From the NCBI GenBank assembly GCA_047975545.1, contig JBKEDS010000039.1, positions 1 through 35,321 on the forward strand: DNA of 35,321 bases, written 5' to 3'. A program made the translations under genes and the position numbers. Under the pieces are notes generated by a model, which was given only the letters and a program-made list of their open reading frames with translations, did no database searches and was not told where the DNA came from. Shown here piece after piece: positions 24,350-32,820 of the stretch; the first letter of the stretch is position 1, and every line of letters begins with the position of its first letter. The stretch is from JBKEDS01 sp047975545. Its GTDB lineage: Bacteria; Bacteroidota; Bacteroidia; Flavobacteriales; Flavobacteriaceae.

Positions 24350-27300
24350 ATGAAAAACAAACTTAAACTTACCCTTGTTGTTTTTTTTGCTTCCGCATTT
24401 AGCTTATTGTTTTCTCAGGACATAAATGTAAGCGGTAACGTTAACGATACATCGGGCGTACCGTTACCGGGCGTAAACATACAAGTAAAGGGAACCAGCA
24501 AAGGAACTTCTACGGATTTTGATGGCAAATACAAAATTACGGCAAGCCAAGGCGATGTGTTGGTTTTTTCTTTCTTAGGATTTAAAACCAAAGAAGTTAC
24601 GGTTAGAAATACCTTGGAAAATGTTGTCTTAGAAGAAAGCTCCGATAAATTAGATGAAGTCGTAATTACCGCTTTTGGTATTCCGCAAAAGGAAAAATCG
24701 TTAGGGTATGCGGTGTCGCAGGTAAAGACCGAGAATTTAAGCATAACAGGTTCCAACAATGCCTTTACCGCACTACAAGGAGAGGTTTCGGGATTACGGA
24801 TTACAAAAACATCTGGGTCTGTTGGTGGTGGTATCGATATTCTTATTCGGGGGATGAGCTCTATGGATCCAAATTCATCTAATACACCTTTGATAGTTGT
24901 GGACGGTGTGCCTATTAATAACGATTCGTTTTCACCTTCGCTACTTGGGAGCAGCGAAAATAGTTGGATTTTAAGTAGTGAAAAATATTCCGCAACATCA
25001 CGTTCGGCAGATTTAAACCCCGACGATATTGAAAATTTTAACATTCTTAAAGGCGCGGCGGCAACGGCACTATACGGTAATAGGGCCAATAACGGAGCCA
25101 TAATCATTACGACCAAAAAAGGAAAACAGGGAAAACCGAAAATTTCGTTATCCTCCAGCATAACCACTAATAGGGTGAGGAAAACCCCAGAGTTGCAAAG
25201 TGTTTTTCGCGAAGGGCGTTTTGGTAGGCCTTATAGGCTGTATACCCCCGAAACAGAAGATGGCTATACCCTTACCGGGGTGGGCAGCGGTAATGGCCCT
25301 TATACTTGGGGTGTTCGTTATGCCGACGATAACTTTGAATATAACGGTACTACCGTTGATTTGACCAACGACAACTACTACAACCCTTACAGTATGTTCG
25401 ATACGGGATATTTTTACAATACAAACGCAAGTTTGTCGGGTGCGACGGATAAGTTTAACTATTTCATGTCTGTCGCTAATGCAAAGGAAGACGGTATTAT
25501 ACCTAATACCGATTATAAAAGAACCAATTTTAGGGTAAATTCGTCCTACAACGCAACAGAAACTTTTACCGTTAACACATCGTTTGCGCTTACGTCTTCA
25601 GATTCTAGAAAACCAACGGGAGGTGATAAATCGATTATGAGCGCCTTAGGATATTGGACCCCCACGTTCCCTATTTCCGATTATCTAAACCCGGACGGGA
25701 GCAGAAGAAACCCTTATCCCGGTTTTGTTGATAACCCACTTTATAATGCCGAATTTAGCTCTTTAACCGAGGATACCGACAGATGGCTGGCAAAAGCAAA
25801 TTTGGAGTGGGCACCAATTAATTGGTTTAACATAAATTATACCCTACAGTATGATAATTATACGTCCCAATTTCACCGATTTGTAGCCCCGGATCTTGAT
25901 GAAGGCTCTGGCGAAAACGGGTTTATTGTTAATCAAGATGTAGTGTTTAAGGGGGTGGAATCTAATTTATTGTTAACTTTTAATAAAGAATTTTCGCAAG
26001 AAATAAATGCCTCGTTGCTTTTAGGTAACCAAGTAACCGACAACTCATGGGAATCCAATAGGCAATATGGCGAAAACTTATTGTTTCCCCATGATACCCA
26101 TATTAGTAATGCCACCGAGAACTTTAGGGTATCCAACGATTTAACCAGGGATAGAACCATTGGTGTTTTTGGCGAATTAAAAGTAAACCTATACGACCAG
26201 CTTTTTATTTCGGTAACAGGACGAAACGATTGGCTGTCGAAAATGCCTGAAAACAAATCGGTGTTCTACCCTTCGGTAAGTGTTGCCTATGACCTTCGCA
26301 AAGGGCTGTTCGATTATAGTAAAACCATTTCGTTTGCCAAGTTAAGGGTGTCGTATGCCGAGGTTGGTAGCCCTATTCCGCTAACCGTTACCAATAAATT
26401 AAACAGGGCGTCGGGCTTTCCTTGGGGTGGTACCAGTGGGTATGAGTATCAGGATGTTAAAATTGATCCCGACATTGTTCCGCAACTATCTAAAGGATGG
26501 GAAGTCGGGTTCGACCTTCGTTTTTTAAACAATAGACTACGATTAGATTATAGCTACTTTAAAACCAAGGTTACAAACTCTATTTTTCCTGTTGCCACGC
26601 CATCGTCCACAGGATACACACAATTTTGGAGAAACGCAGGCGAATACACTACCTACGGGCATGAAGTTGCTTTAAACGGCGATATTGTTAAAAACGAAGA
26701 TTTTACCTTTAGTGTTAATTACACATTTGACACTTCCGATGGTAAGGTTACACATTTGCCAAGCGATGTGCCGTATATTGACTTTTTAAGCCCCGATCCC
26801 GATCCTTCGGGGGCAAGGCTATATTTGCAACCAAGGGTGGGCGATAAAATAGGAACTATTTACGGTTACGTTTCCAATAGAACCGAAGACGGCCAACTTA
26901 TTATCGGTAGTGATGGTTTGCCAACTACGGATTTCGACAACCTCGTTAAGGTGGGCGATGCTACACCCGATTTTACAATGGGATTTGGCAATACTTTTAA
27001 GTGGAGAGATTTAAGGTTTAACTTTTTATTTGAATGGAAAAAGGGAGGCGATAAATTTACCTGGACCCGATATGTTACAAATAGGTTTGGTAGTTCGCAA
27101 TATACCATGCAATTTAGGGAAAACGACACCTATGTTTTTAATGGCGTTATGGAAGACCCTACCAATCCCGGTTCGTACATAGCCAATACTACGGAGGTGG
27201 ATACTTCGCCGACATCATCTTCATTATATAATTTCTTTAACGGCGGTACCGGTTGGCGGCGAAACGCAGAAGTGCTCTTACAGGACGCCTCTTGGGTAAA

Positions 27301-27535
27301 ACTTAGAAACGTAAGCCTATCTTACTTGCTAAATAGCAGCAAAATAGGGCTTAATTTTATCGATTCCATCCAGTTTGAAGCAAGTGTTAATAACATTTTA
27401 ATATGGACTCCGTTTGACGGGTACGACCCCGAAGGCACAGATTATGGTCCGGGAAGGCCGGGACTGGCGGCGTTTACGGGTAGAACAATACCTTTAACCG
27501 AGAATTATACTTTTGGCGTTACCTTTAATTTTTAA
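24350..27535 (+). CDS. SusC/RagA-family TonB-linked outer membrane transporter
   Basis: The 1061-residue protein has a signal peptide (MKNKLKLTLVVFFASAFSLLFSQ) and a CarboxypepD_reg-like domain (about 24-100, with DTSGVPLPGVNIQVKGTSKG). A TonB-box region (LDEVVITAFG), a plug domain (about 115-235, including LIVVDGVPINND and ILKGAAATALYGNRANNGAI) and a large beta barrel ending in aromatic FGVTFNF follow. It would import a nutrient bound by the SusD-like lipoprotein encoded 12 bases downstream. The nature of the ligand is suggested only by neighbours that act on dipeptides. Confidence 0.95.
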   Translation: MKNKLKLTLVVFFASAFSLLFSQDINVSGNVNDTSGVPLPGVNIQVKGTSKGTSTDFDGKYKITASQGDVLVFSFLGFKTKEVTVRNTLENVVLEESSDKLDEVVITAFGIPQKEKSLGYAVSQVKTENLSITGSNNAFTALQGEVSGLRITKTSGSVGGGIDILIRGMSSMDPNSSNTPLIVVDGVPINNDSFSPSLLGSSENSWILSSEKYSATSRSADLNPDDIENFNILKGAAATALYGNRANNGAIIITTKKGKQGKPKISLSSSITTNRVRKTPELQSVFREGRFGRPYRLYTPETEDGYTLTGVGSGNGPYTWGVRYADDNFEYNGTTVDLTNDNYYNPYSMFDTGYFYNTNASLSGATDKFNYFMSVANAKEDGIIPNTDYKRTNFRVNSSYNATETFTVNTSFALTSSDSRKPTGGDKSIMSALGYWTPTFPISDYLNPDGSRRNPYPGFVDNPLYNAEFSSLTEDTDRWLAKANLEWAPINWFNINYTLQYDNYTSQFHRFVAPDLDEGSGENGFIVNQDVVFKGVESNLLLTFNKEFSQEINASLLLGNQVTDNSWESNRQYGENLLFPHDTHISNATENFRVSNDLTRDRTIGVFGELKVNLYDQLFISVTGRNDWLSKMPENKSVFYPSVSVAYDLRKGLFDYSKTISFAKLRVSYAEVGSPIPLTVTNKLNRASGFPWGGTSGYEYQDVKIDPDIVPQLSKGWEVGFDLRFLNNRLRLDYSYFKTKVTNSIFPVATPSSTGYTQFWRNAGEYTTYGHEVALNGDIVKNEDFTFSVNYTFDTSDGKVTHLPSDVPYIDFLSPDPDPSGARLYLQPRVGDKIGTIYGYVSNRTEDGQLIIGSDGLPTTDFDNLVKVGDATPDFTMGFGNTFKWRDLRFNFLFEWKKGGDKFTWTRYVTNRFGSSQYTMQFRENDTYVFNGVMEDPTNPGSYIANTTEVDTSPTSSSLYNFFNGGTGWRRNAEVLLQDASWVKLRNVSLSYLLNSSKIGLNFIDSIQFEASVNNILIWTPFDGYDPEGTDYGPGRPGLAAFTGRTIPLTENYTFGVTFNF

Positions 27536-27547
27536 ATTTAAGTACAG

Positions 27548-29038
27548 ATGGAAAATAAAACAATAAAATATATACTTATATTAACGTTGGTTTTGGCTAC
27601 TGTTGGATGCAGCAATTATCTTGATGTAAATACGAGACCCGGAGAAAAAGACGAAAGCGAACTGGGTTTAAAGGACTTGCTGGCTCCCATATTAAAAAAT
27701 ACGGTAACAGCTAATTATTACGCCGCTTCGGTTACGGGAAACTATACACAGTATTTTGGCGGGTATGGTTATCAATCTGCTTTTCAAAGTAGCTGTGCCA
27801 GTACCTGGAGCGTTATGTATACTGATGTATTTCCAAACATTGGATTAATGAAGGAAAAAGCTATTGAAAATGAAGCCATCCATTACAATGCCATTATAGA
27901 TATAATAACCGCTGTAAATTTAAGTACTGCCGTAGAATTATGGGGTGATGTTGTATATTCCCAGGCTACCCAACCAGAACAATACCCATACCCAACTTTG
28001 GATGATGGCAAAACCGTGTACACACAAGCCTTGGGATTGTTGGAAAGTGCCATAGCCCAATTACAGGCAAACGATAGCTCGGGAATAATAGTGGGGGAAG
28101 AGGATATGATTTATGGCGGTGATTTAAATAAATGGCTTAGGGCTGCATACACGTTCAAAGCAAGGTTTCAACTTAAGTTAATGAAAAACGGAGGGACAAC
28201 AGCTTCGGATGTTTTGGAGTCTATTAACAACGGATTTAGCTCCAACGACGACAATTTTGTGTTAAGCTATATCGATGCGCCCAACAACAATCCATATTAC
28301 ACCATTAACGTGGTGCAACGCAGTACGGCCAACTATTACAATGCGCCAAACGACCAACTTATTAGTTTAATGAATGGCAATCAATACCCATTTAACGCTA
28401 TTGCCGAAGACCCCCGGCTTACCGCTATATTTGTTAAGGAAACAGGTGTTGGTGTTGCTGCCCCAGATACTGATCCATGGCGAGGCTTTTTAAATGGGGG
28501 TACCGGACAGTCTTCCGATGGCAACAGTGGAAATGCATTTTATAAAGACGGTGGCTTTTACACAAGTGCCAGCTCGCCCTTAATTTTAATGGCCTATGCC
28601 GAAGCTATGTTTATTAAAGCCGAAGCGGCTTTTTTAGCCAATGGAGGAACCTCAACAAGTATAGGTGCTAATGCAGAAAGTTATAATGCGTATCTTGAAG
28701 GCATTTCGGCAAGTATGGCTATGCTTGGTGTTAACGGTTCCGATTATCTTGCCGATACGTCCGTGGCTGTAGGCGTGGCCAATTTGGCCCTGCATAATAT
28801 TATGCGTGAAAAGTATATTGCCAACTTTCATAGCACCGAAACCTATAACGATTTTAGACGATATAATTTTTCGCCGGACGTTTTTATGGGGCTGGAAGTT
28901 CGACTGGATCAAGAGGAAGACGAATATGCCGGACAATGGTTTAAACGAATCTTTTATCCCGAAGGAGAAACAAATTCGAACACCAACATTCCCTATGATG
29001 AAAGTACTTCGGTTGAAAATGTTTGGTTATATGAGTAA
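27548..29038 (+). CDS. SusD/RagB-family substrate-binding lipoprotein (SusD-like_2 type)
   Basis: The 496-residue protein starts with a lipoprotein signal (ILTLVLATVGC; lipidated C21) and has the alpha-helical TPR-like SusD fold, seen as SNYLDVNTRPGE near the start, AVELWGDVVYSQA, YTFKARFQLKLM and LMAYAEAMFIKAEAAFLANGG, with an end block NFHSTETYNDFRRY. It sits on the cell surface as the lid of the SusC transporter. The gene pair is separated by 12 bases. The ligand is not predictable from the protein alone. Confidence 0.94.
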   Translation: MENKTIKYILILTLVLATVGCSNYLDVNTRPGEKDESELGLKDLLAPILKNTVTANYYAASVTGNYTQYFGGYGYQSAFQSSCASTWSVMYTDVFPNIGLMKEKAIENEAIHYNAIIDIITAVNLSTAVELWGDVVYSQATQPEQYPYPTLDDGKTVYTQALGLLESAIAQLQANDSSGIIVGEEDMIYGGDLNKWLRAAYTFKARFQLKLMKNGGTTASDVLESINNGFSSNDDNFVLSYIDAPNNNPYYTINVVQRSTANYYNAPNDQLISLMNGNQYPFNAIAEDPRLTAIFVKETGVGVAAPDTDPWRGFLNGGTGQSSDGNSGNAFYKDGGFYTSASSPLILMAYAEAMFIKAEAAFLANGGTSTSIGANAESYNAYLEGISASMAMLGVNGSDYLADTSVAVGVANLALHNIMREKYIANFHSTETYNDFRRYNFSPDVFMGLEVRLDQEEDEYAGQWFKRIFYPEGETNSNTNIPYDESTSVENVWLYE

Positions 29039-29056
29039 AAAACATACAAGCACACT

Positions 29057-29087
29057 AAGAGGCGTCTTTTTTACAAGGGCGCTTTTT
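29057..29087 (+). terminator. Terminator after the susCD operon
   Basis: AAGAGGCGTC (29057-29066) pairs with GGCGCTTTTT (29078-29087) with G-U pairs, around an 11-base loop that starts with six T. It lies between convergent genes, 19 bases after the susD stop. Confidence 0.55.
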
Positions 29088-30111
29088 AAAGTTCTATAAG
29101 GGCATTTTTCAGTTTTGTTAAATCGTTTTGGGTGTGGTTGGCGGTAATAACAATCCGGTTCATCATGCCTTTATAATTTGGGTATTTAAAATTGGTAATT
29201 ATAACACCCTGTTCGTGTAGTTTTTTATAAGTGCCTTCTTCTTCACAGAAAATAACAGGGTAATTGGGGCTAAATTTAAATTTTGGATTAATGGTTTCTC
29301 CTGAAAAAAAATAGTTTAAATTATTTTTTAGCTTTTGCTGTTGTTTGGCGTATAATACCTTCGATTTTAAGAAAGCATCCAAATACGCTGGATTGGCGGG
29401 TGAAGCCGATACATAATTGTCTTCGGCTTTTAAACTATCTATAAAAGCGCTATCGGAAGCAATAATGCCACCCGAAAGCGCCAATGCCTTGCTTAACGAC
29501 GATACCATAATTTTTCGGTAAATATTATTGTGGCTTATGGTGTTAAAAATGCCGAAACCTATGGGGCCTGTAATGCCCAAGCTATGCGATTCGTCTATAA
29601 CTAAATTTACCTTTTTATTTGGAGGGATCAAGTTTAAAAAATTTAACGTAGTAGGAGTTACTTCCATAGGCAATATGGCATCCAGTACAATTACAATTTC
29701 TTCTTTTAAAGGTGTTGTTAAATCGGGATGGATCGTTCCGTTTAAAAATATAGGTTTACTGTTGGGCGCTACAATGGCTGGATGGCTATTGGGGTAGTGA
29801 AAACACGGCGTACTGTGCTTTGTGAAATACTCTAATACGCTTTTTCCAGCCAAAGTTCCGGACGATACGGCAATGGTGCTTTCGGTACCCATGCAGATTG
29901 TAAATTCGTTTTCGAAAGCATCGTAAACGCCCAGTTTTATATTCGAGTTTCTGGAGCTGCCGTAAAAAGAGCCCCATTGTTTAATGCTTTCGGTTAATTG
30001 ATTTTGAAATTCAGGTAGCGCAGCCATCCCCAAATACGAAGTTCCGCCAAAGTAAAGGTATATTTTGCCTTTATGGTTTATTAGTCTGTCAGGAAAATTG
30101 TTTACTATCAT
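29086..30111 (-). CDS. PLP-dependent aminotransferase class I/II-fold enzyme (alpha-oxoamine synthase-like)
   Basis: The 341-residue protein has the fold-type I PLP signatures: the Schiff-base lysine K208 in VSSLSKALALSGG, the phosphate/ring-binding DESHS (D173, H176), and VSSGTLAGKSV for the cofactor phosphate. It resembles 8-amino-7-oxononanoate synthase and 2-amino-3-ketobutyrate CoA ligase but is about 50 residues shorter than those (about 390), and no biotin genes are near. It starts 5 bases after the dipeptide epimerase stop, so the two form an operon, as is common in Flavobacteria. The substrate is unknown; an amino acid released from murein or other peptides is a reasonable guess. Confidence 0.83.
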   Translation of the reverse strand: MIVNNFPDRLINHKGKIYLYFGGTSYLGMAALPEFQNQLTESIKQWGSFYGSSRNSNIKLGVYDAFENEFTICMGTESTIAVSSGTLAGKSVLEYFTKHSTPCFHYPNSHPAIVAPNSKPIFLNGTIHPDLTTPLKEEIVIVLDAILPMEVTPTTLNFLNLIPPNKKVNLVIDESHSLGITGPIGFGIFNTISHNNIYRKIMVSSLSKALALSGGIIASDSAFIDSLKAEDNYVSASPANPAYLDAFLKSKVLYAKQQQKLKNNLNYFFSGETINPKFKFSPNYPVIFCEEEGTYKKLHEQGVIITNFKYPNYKGMMNRIVITANHTQNDLTKLKNALIEL

Positions 30112-30116
30112 TAAAT

Positions 30117-31127
30117 TTAAATCAAATTAGCACCAATACCATTTAAATTACTGTAGCTTACAACGCCATTTTTAATAGTAACGCCTGTTGCAATATCGTC
30201 GGACAATAATAAAGCACCGTCCATATCTACATAATCCAGCAAGGGCAATAAATGGGCAATGGCTGAAATACCCACGGTAGACTCTGTCATGCAGCCTACC
30301 ATGGTTTTCATGCCTAAGCTTTTGGCCTGGGTAAGCATACGCTTTGCCGGGGTTAATCCGCCGCATTTAACCAGTTTTACATTAACTCCATGAAAATGCC
30401 CGTGGCATTTAGCGACATCGGTTTCTACTTGGCAACTTTCATCGGCTATAATAGGCAAAACAGATTTTGAGAAAACCGTGCGCTGTCCGTTCCAATCGTC
30501 GGCTTTTAGGGGCTGTTCGATAAATTCAACCCCTAATTCCTTGAGAGTAATAGCATTTTTTATGGTTTCGTCTGGAGTCCAGCCGCAATTAGCGTCTACC
30601 CGAAAAACGGCATTGGTGTGTTTTCGAAGTTCCTGTACGATTTTAATATCGTCTTTGGTCCCTAATTTTATTTTGTAAATGGGCCAGGGCATTTCCTTCA
30701 TCTTAGCAACCATTTTTTCAATGGTATCAATGCCTATGGTATAGTTGGTCAACGGGTTGTTGTTAACGTTGTAATTCCAAAGCTCGTACAGCATTTTGCC
30801 TTGCAGGCGAGCATACAAATCGTTGTATGCCATGTCCAAGGCGCACAAAGCAAACATATTGTGTTTTAATTGGGGGTATAGTTCTTTCCAAAATACTTCC
30901 GGTTCGTAATTGGGAAATGTTTCTACAAAAGGTTTTAGGGACGTAATATCGGCTACCATACTGTCCGTAGTAATGCCGTAGTAAGGGTTCGAAGTTGCTT
31001 CACCATAGCCCACAAAACCATTATTGCCCAACCTAACGATTAAAGTGGGTTGTATGTCGTGTGATTCTCTGGAAATGGTAAAAGTATGTTTAAGTTTTAG
31101 ACGGAATGTTTTTAGCTGTAACTTCAT
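30117..31127 (-). CDS. Dipeptide epimerase (L-Ala-D/L-Glu epimerase type), enolase superfamily
   Basis: The 336-residue enzyme has the muconate-lactonizing subgroup layout: catalytic lysine in the KxK motif (K152, K154 in IYKIKLG), metal ligands D178, E204 and D229 (FRVDANCGW, FIEQP, IIADES), and the opposite lysine in the VNVKLVKCGG block. The DMDGALLLSDD loop near the C terminus fits dipeptide epimerases. Such enzymes convert L-Ala-D-Glu from peptidoglycan into L-Ala-L-Glu for breakdown. The neighbouring PLP enzyme, SusCD importer and DD-carboxypeptidase agree with use of murein peptides. Exact dipeptide specificity is not readable. Confidence 0.88.
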   Translation of the reverse strand: MKLQLKTFRLKLKHTFTISRESHDIQPTLIVRLGNNGFVGYGEATSNPYYGITTDSMVADITSLKPFVETFPNYEPEVFWKELYPQLKHNMFALCALDMAYNDLYARLQGKMLYELWNYNVNNNPLTNYTIGIDTIEKMVAKMKEMPWPIYKIKLGTKDDIKIVQELRKHTNAVFRVDANCGWTPDETIKNAITLKELGVEFIEQPLKADDWNGQRTVFSKSVLPIIADESCQVETDVAKCHGHFHGVNVKLVKCGGLTPAKRMLTQAKSLGMKTMVGCMTESTVGISAIAHLLPLLDYVDMDGALLLSDDIATGVTIKNGVVSYSNLNGIGANLI

Positions 31128-31331
31128 AATCCATAAGGTTATTTTAAGAACTAAAATTAGTGAATTTATGTTCAGTAGCGCTATAATTCTAACTAATTTG
31201 AATGGTTTTCTAAAAATAGTCTTCTATGGAGTTGAAATCCATAGTCGAGAGCTCGCTTCTTAAAGGCATTCATGAAGATTGGAAAGTAATCCTAAGAATA
31301 CAAATAATTTGCACATTTGTTAGTAAAAAAC

Positions 31332-31369
31332 AAAACCCTCAATAAAAACAAGGTTTTATTGAGGGTTTT
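31332..31369. terminator. Strong orphan terminator upstream of the integrase
   Basis: AAAACCCTCAATAAAA (31332-31347) and TTTTATTGAGGGTTTT (31354-31369) form a perfect 16-bp stem with a 6-base loop and A/T tracts on both sides, so it can act in both directions. It lies between two divergent genes, where no transcript is expected to end, which suggests that the gene it served has been displaced. Confidence 0.85.
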
Positions 31370-31371
31370 TA

Positions 31372-31390
31372 GTACTCAAGGTGGGAGTAC
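31372..31390. repeat. Small palindrome next to the orphan terminator, candidate attachment-site arm
   Basis: GTACTC (31372-31377) and GAGTAC (31385-31390) are separated by AAGGTGG. A 6-bp inverted repeat with a 7-base spacer has the geometry of a tyrosine-recombinase core site, and it lies about 160 bases from the integrase start. Without the right end it cannot be proven. Confidence 0.3.
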
Positions 31391-31496
31391 AAAATTTGTT
31401 AACTCTATTTTAGTTACTTTATTTTGTTAAATATTATAAATATTTAAATAAATTGAATGTAATTAATCTGCTTTTCATGAATTTAAACTTAAAAAA

Positions 31497-31516
31497 TGTC
31501 AGTATATTTGTCAGTA
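31497..31516 (+). promoter_or_regulatory. Integrase promoter with direct-repeat operator
   Basis: TATATTTG (31503-31510) is a full -7 element. TGTCAGTA occurs twice, at 31497-31504 and 31509-31516, on a 12-base period that overlaps the -7 element on both sides. A protein binding the repeats would block the promoter; the excisionase-like HTH protein of the same element is a candidate. Confidence 0.5.
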
Positions 31517-31547
31517 ATTTTATAAGTTTAAATTCGTTGAAAGTTAA

Positions 31548-32792
31548 ATGCAAGTATCATTCTATTTAGATAAAAGCAATGCTGATAAAGCAGGACTAAT
31601 TAGTGTGTTTTACAGTATTACCGTTACTAATAGTAGAATTCGTAAAAAAGTAAAGGGCGTAAAAGTTAAAGAAAAGCATTGGAACCCTAAAGCACAACGA
31701 ATTAGACAACAGTTAAAATCTGAAGACTACAATAATCACATAGAATATAACAAAATTTTAGACGAAACAGAATCTAATATTAAAAACTTGTTTCGTTATA
31801 TTCTGCTTAACAATATAAATCCAACAAAAGAATTCATACTAGAGAAAATCAATAATGGTTTTGATAATGTTAAATTGTCACACGATTTTTTCCCTTCTTT
31901 TAATGAATTTATTGAAGTAAACAAATCTACCAAAGTACCTCGCACGATAAAATCGTACGTTACTACATTTAATTTTCTAAAAGATTTTGAAGAAACAATA
32001 GGCTACAAACTTAGTTTTGAATCGATAGATAATTTGTTTTTTGAAAAGCTTCAGGATTATACTTTTGTAGAAAGGCAAAACAAAAACAGCTACTTAGCGT
32101 TTATAGTTAAGGTTTTAAAAACATTTTTAAATTGGACTATTGAGCGAGAATATCACAATAATTTAAAATATAAAAAGTTTAAAGCTAAGGAAGACGAAAT
32201 AGAAGTAATTTATCTAACAATGGATGAATTAATGAGTCTTTTTAATTATGAATTCAAATCAGAACGATTGTCACACGTTCGCGATGTTTATTGCTTTGGC
32301 TGTTTTACTGGATTACGATTTTCTGACATAAAAGCATTGCGACTGTCAAACGTTTTTAAAGATTATATCAAAATTAACATCCAAAAAACAAAAACGAAAG
32401 ACCATAAAGTGCCACTAAATCAATTTGCAAGTCAAATTTTAAATCGATATAAAAATACAATTTATGAGCCTTTGCCAGTAATTTCAGGGCAGAAGTTTAA
32501 TAAATATATAAAGGAAACTTGCGAAATTGTTGGCATAGATACACCAACAACAATAACTAGGTATATTGGTCAGAAACGTATCGATAAAACAGTTCCTAAA
32601 TATGAACTTATTACAAGTCATACTGCACGAAAAACATTTGTAACCAATTCTTTGATTTTAGGAATGAAAGAAATGGTTGTGCGCAACATTACAGGGCATA
32701 AAAAGGAAGATAGTTTTAGAAAATACGTTAAAATAGCTGAAGACTTTAAAAGCCAAGAAATGGAAAATACTTGGAATAGGATTAACAAGTAA
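31548..32792 (+). CDS. Tyrosine-type site-specific integrase
   Basis: The 414-residue recombinase has an N-terminal arm-binding domain (about 1-90, with VKEKHWNPKAQRIRQQLKSE, typical of Bacteroidota integrases), a SAM-like core-binding domain (about 115-205) and a catalytic domain with R257 (FTGLRFSD), H358 and R361 (TSHTARKTF), H384 (TGHKKED) and nucleophile Y393 (FRKYVK). All catalytic residues are present, so it should be active. It would integrate and excise the element that runs on to the right edge. The base composition from here on is visibly poorer in G and C than the NOR region. Confidence 0.95.
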   Translation: MQVSFYLDKSNADKAGLISVFYSITVTNSRIRKKVKGVKVKEKHWNPKAQRIRQQLKSEDYNNHIEYNKILDETESNIKNLFRYILLNNINPTKEFILEKINNGFDNVKLSHDFFPSFNEFIEVNKSTKVPRTIKSYVTTFNFLKDFEETIGYKLSFESIDNLFFEKLQDYTFVERQNKNSYLAFIVKVLKTFLNWTIEREYHNNLKYKKFKAKEDEIEVIYLTMDELMSLFNYEFKSERLSHVRDVYCFGCFTGLRFSDIKALRLSNVFKDYIKINIQKTKTKDHKVPLNQFASQILNRYKNTIYEPLPVISGQKFNKYIKETCEIVGIDTPTTITRYIGQKRIDKTVPKYELITSHTARKTFVTNSLILGMKEMVVRNITGHKKEDSFRKYVKIAEDFKSQEMENTWNRINK

Positions 32793-32820
32793 TTATATTT
32801 ACAACAAATCGTTGAGTTAA

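Larger units (their letters stand above)
31128..31547. other. Intergenic region at the element boundary
   Basis: This 420-base stretch lies between divergent genes. It holds a hairpin CTATGGA/TCCATAG (31224-31244), the palindrome CGAGAGCTCG just after it (31246-31255), a 16-bp terminator (31332-31369), a GTACTC/GAGTAC hairpin (31372-31390), and then very AT-rich sequence up to the integrase promoter. No tRNA end is visible. The junction between host and integrative element is expected here. Confidence 0.5.

Noticed and set aside
24415..25167. 250-codon open frame on the minus strand
   Set aside because: It lies fully antisense to the well-supported susC gene, shows no domain or signal, and is explained by codon bias of the coding strand.
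31128..31547. tRNA gene as integration target
   Set aside because: No cloverleaf, T-loop consensus or CCA end could be found in the boundary region.
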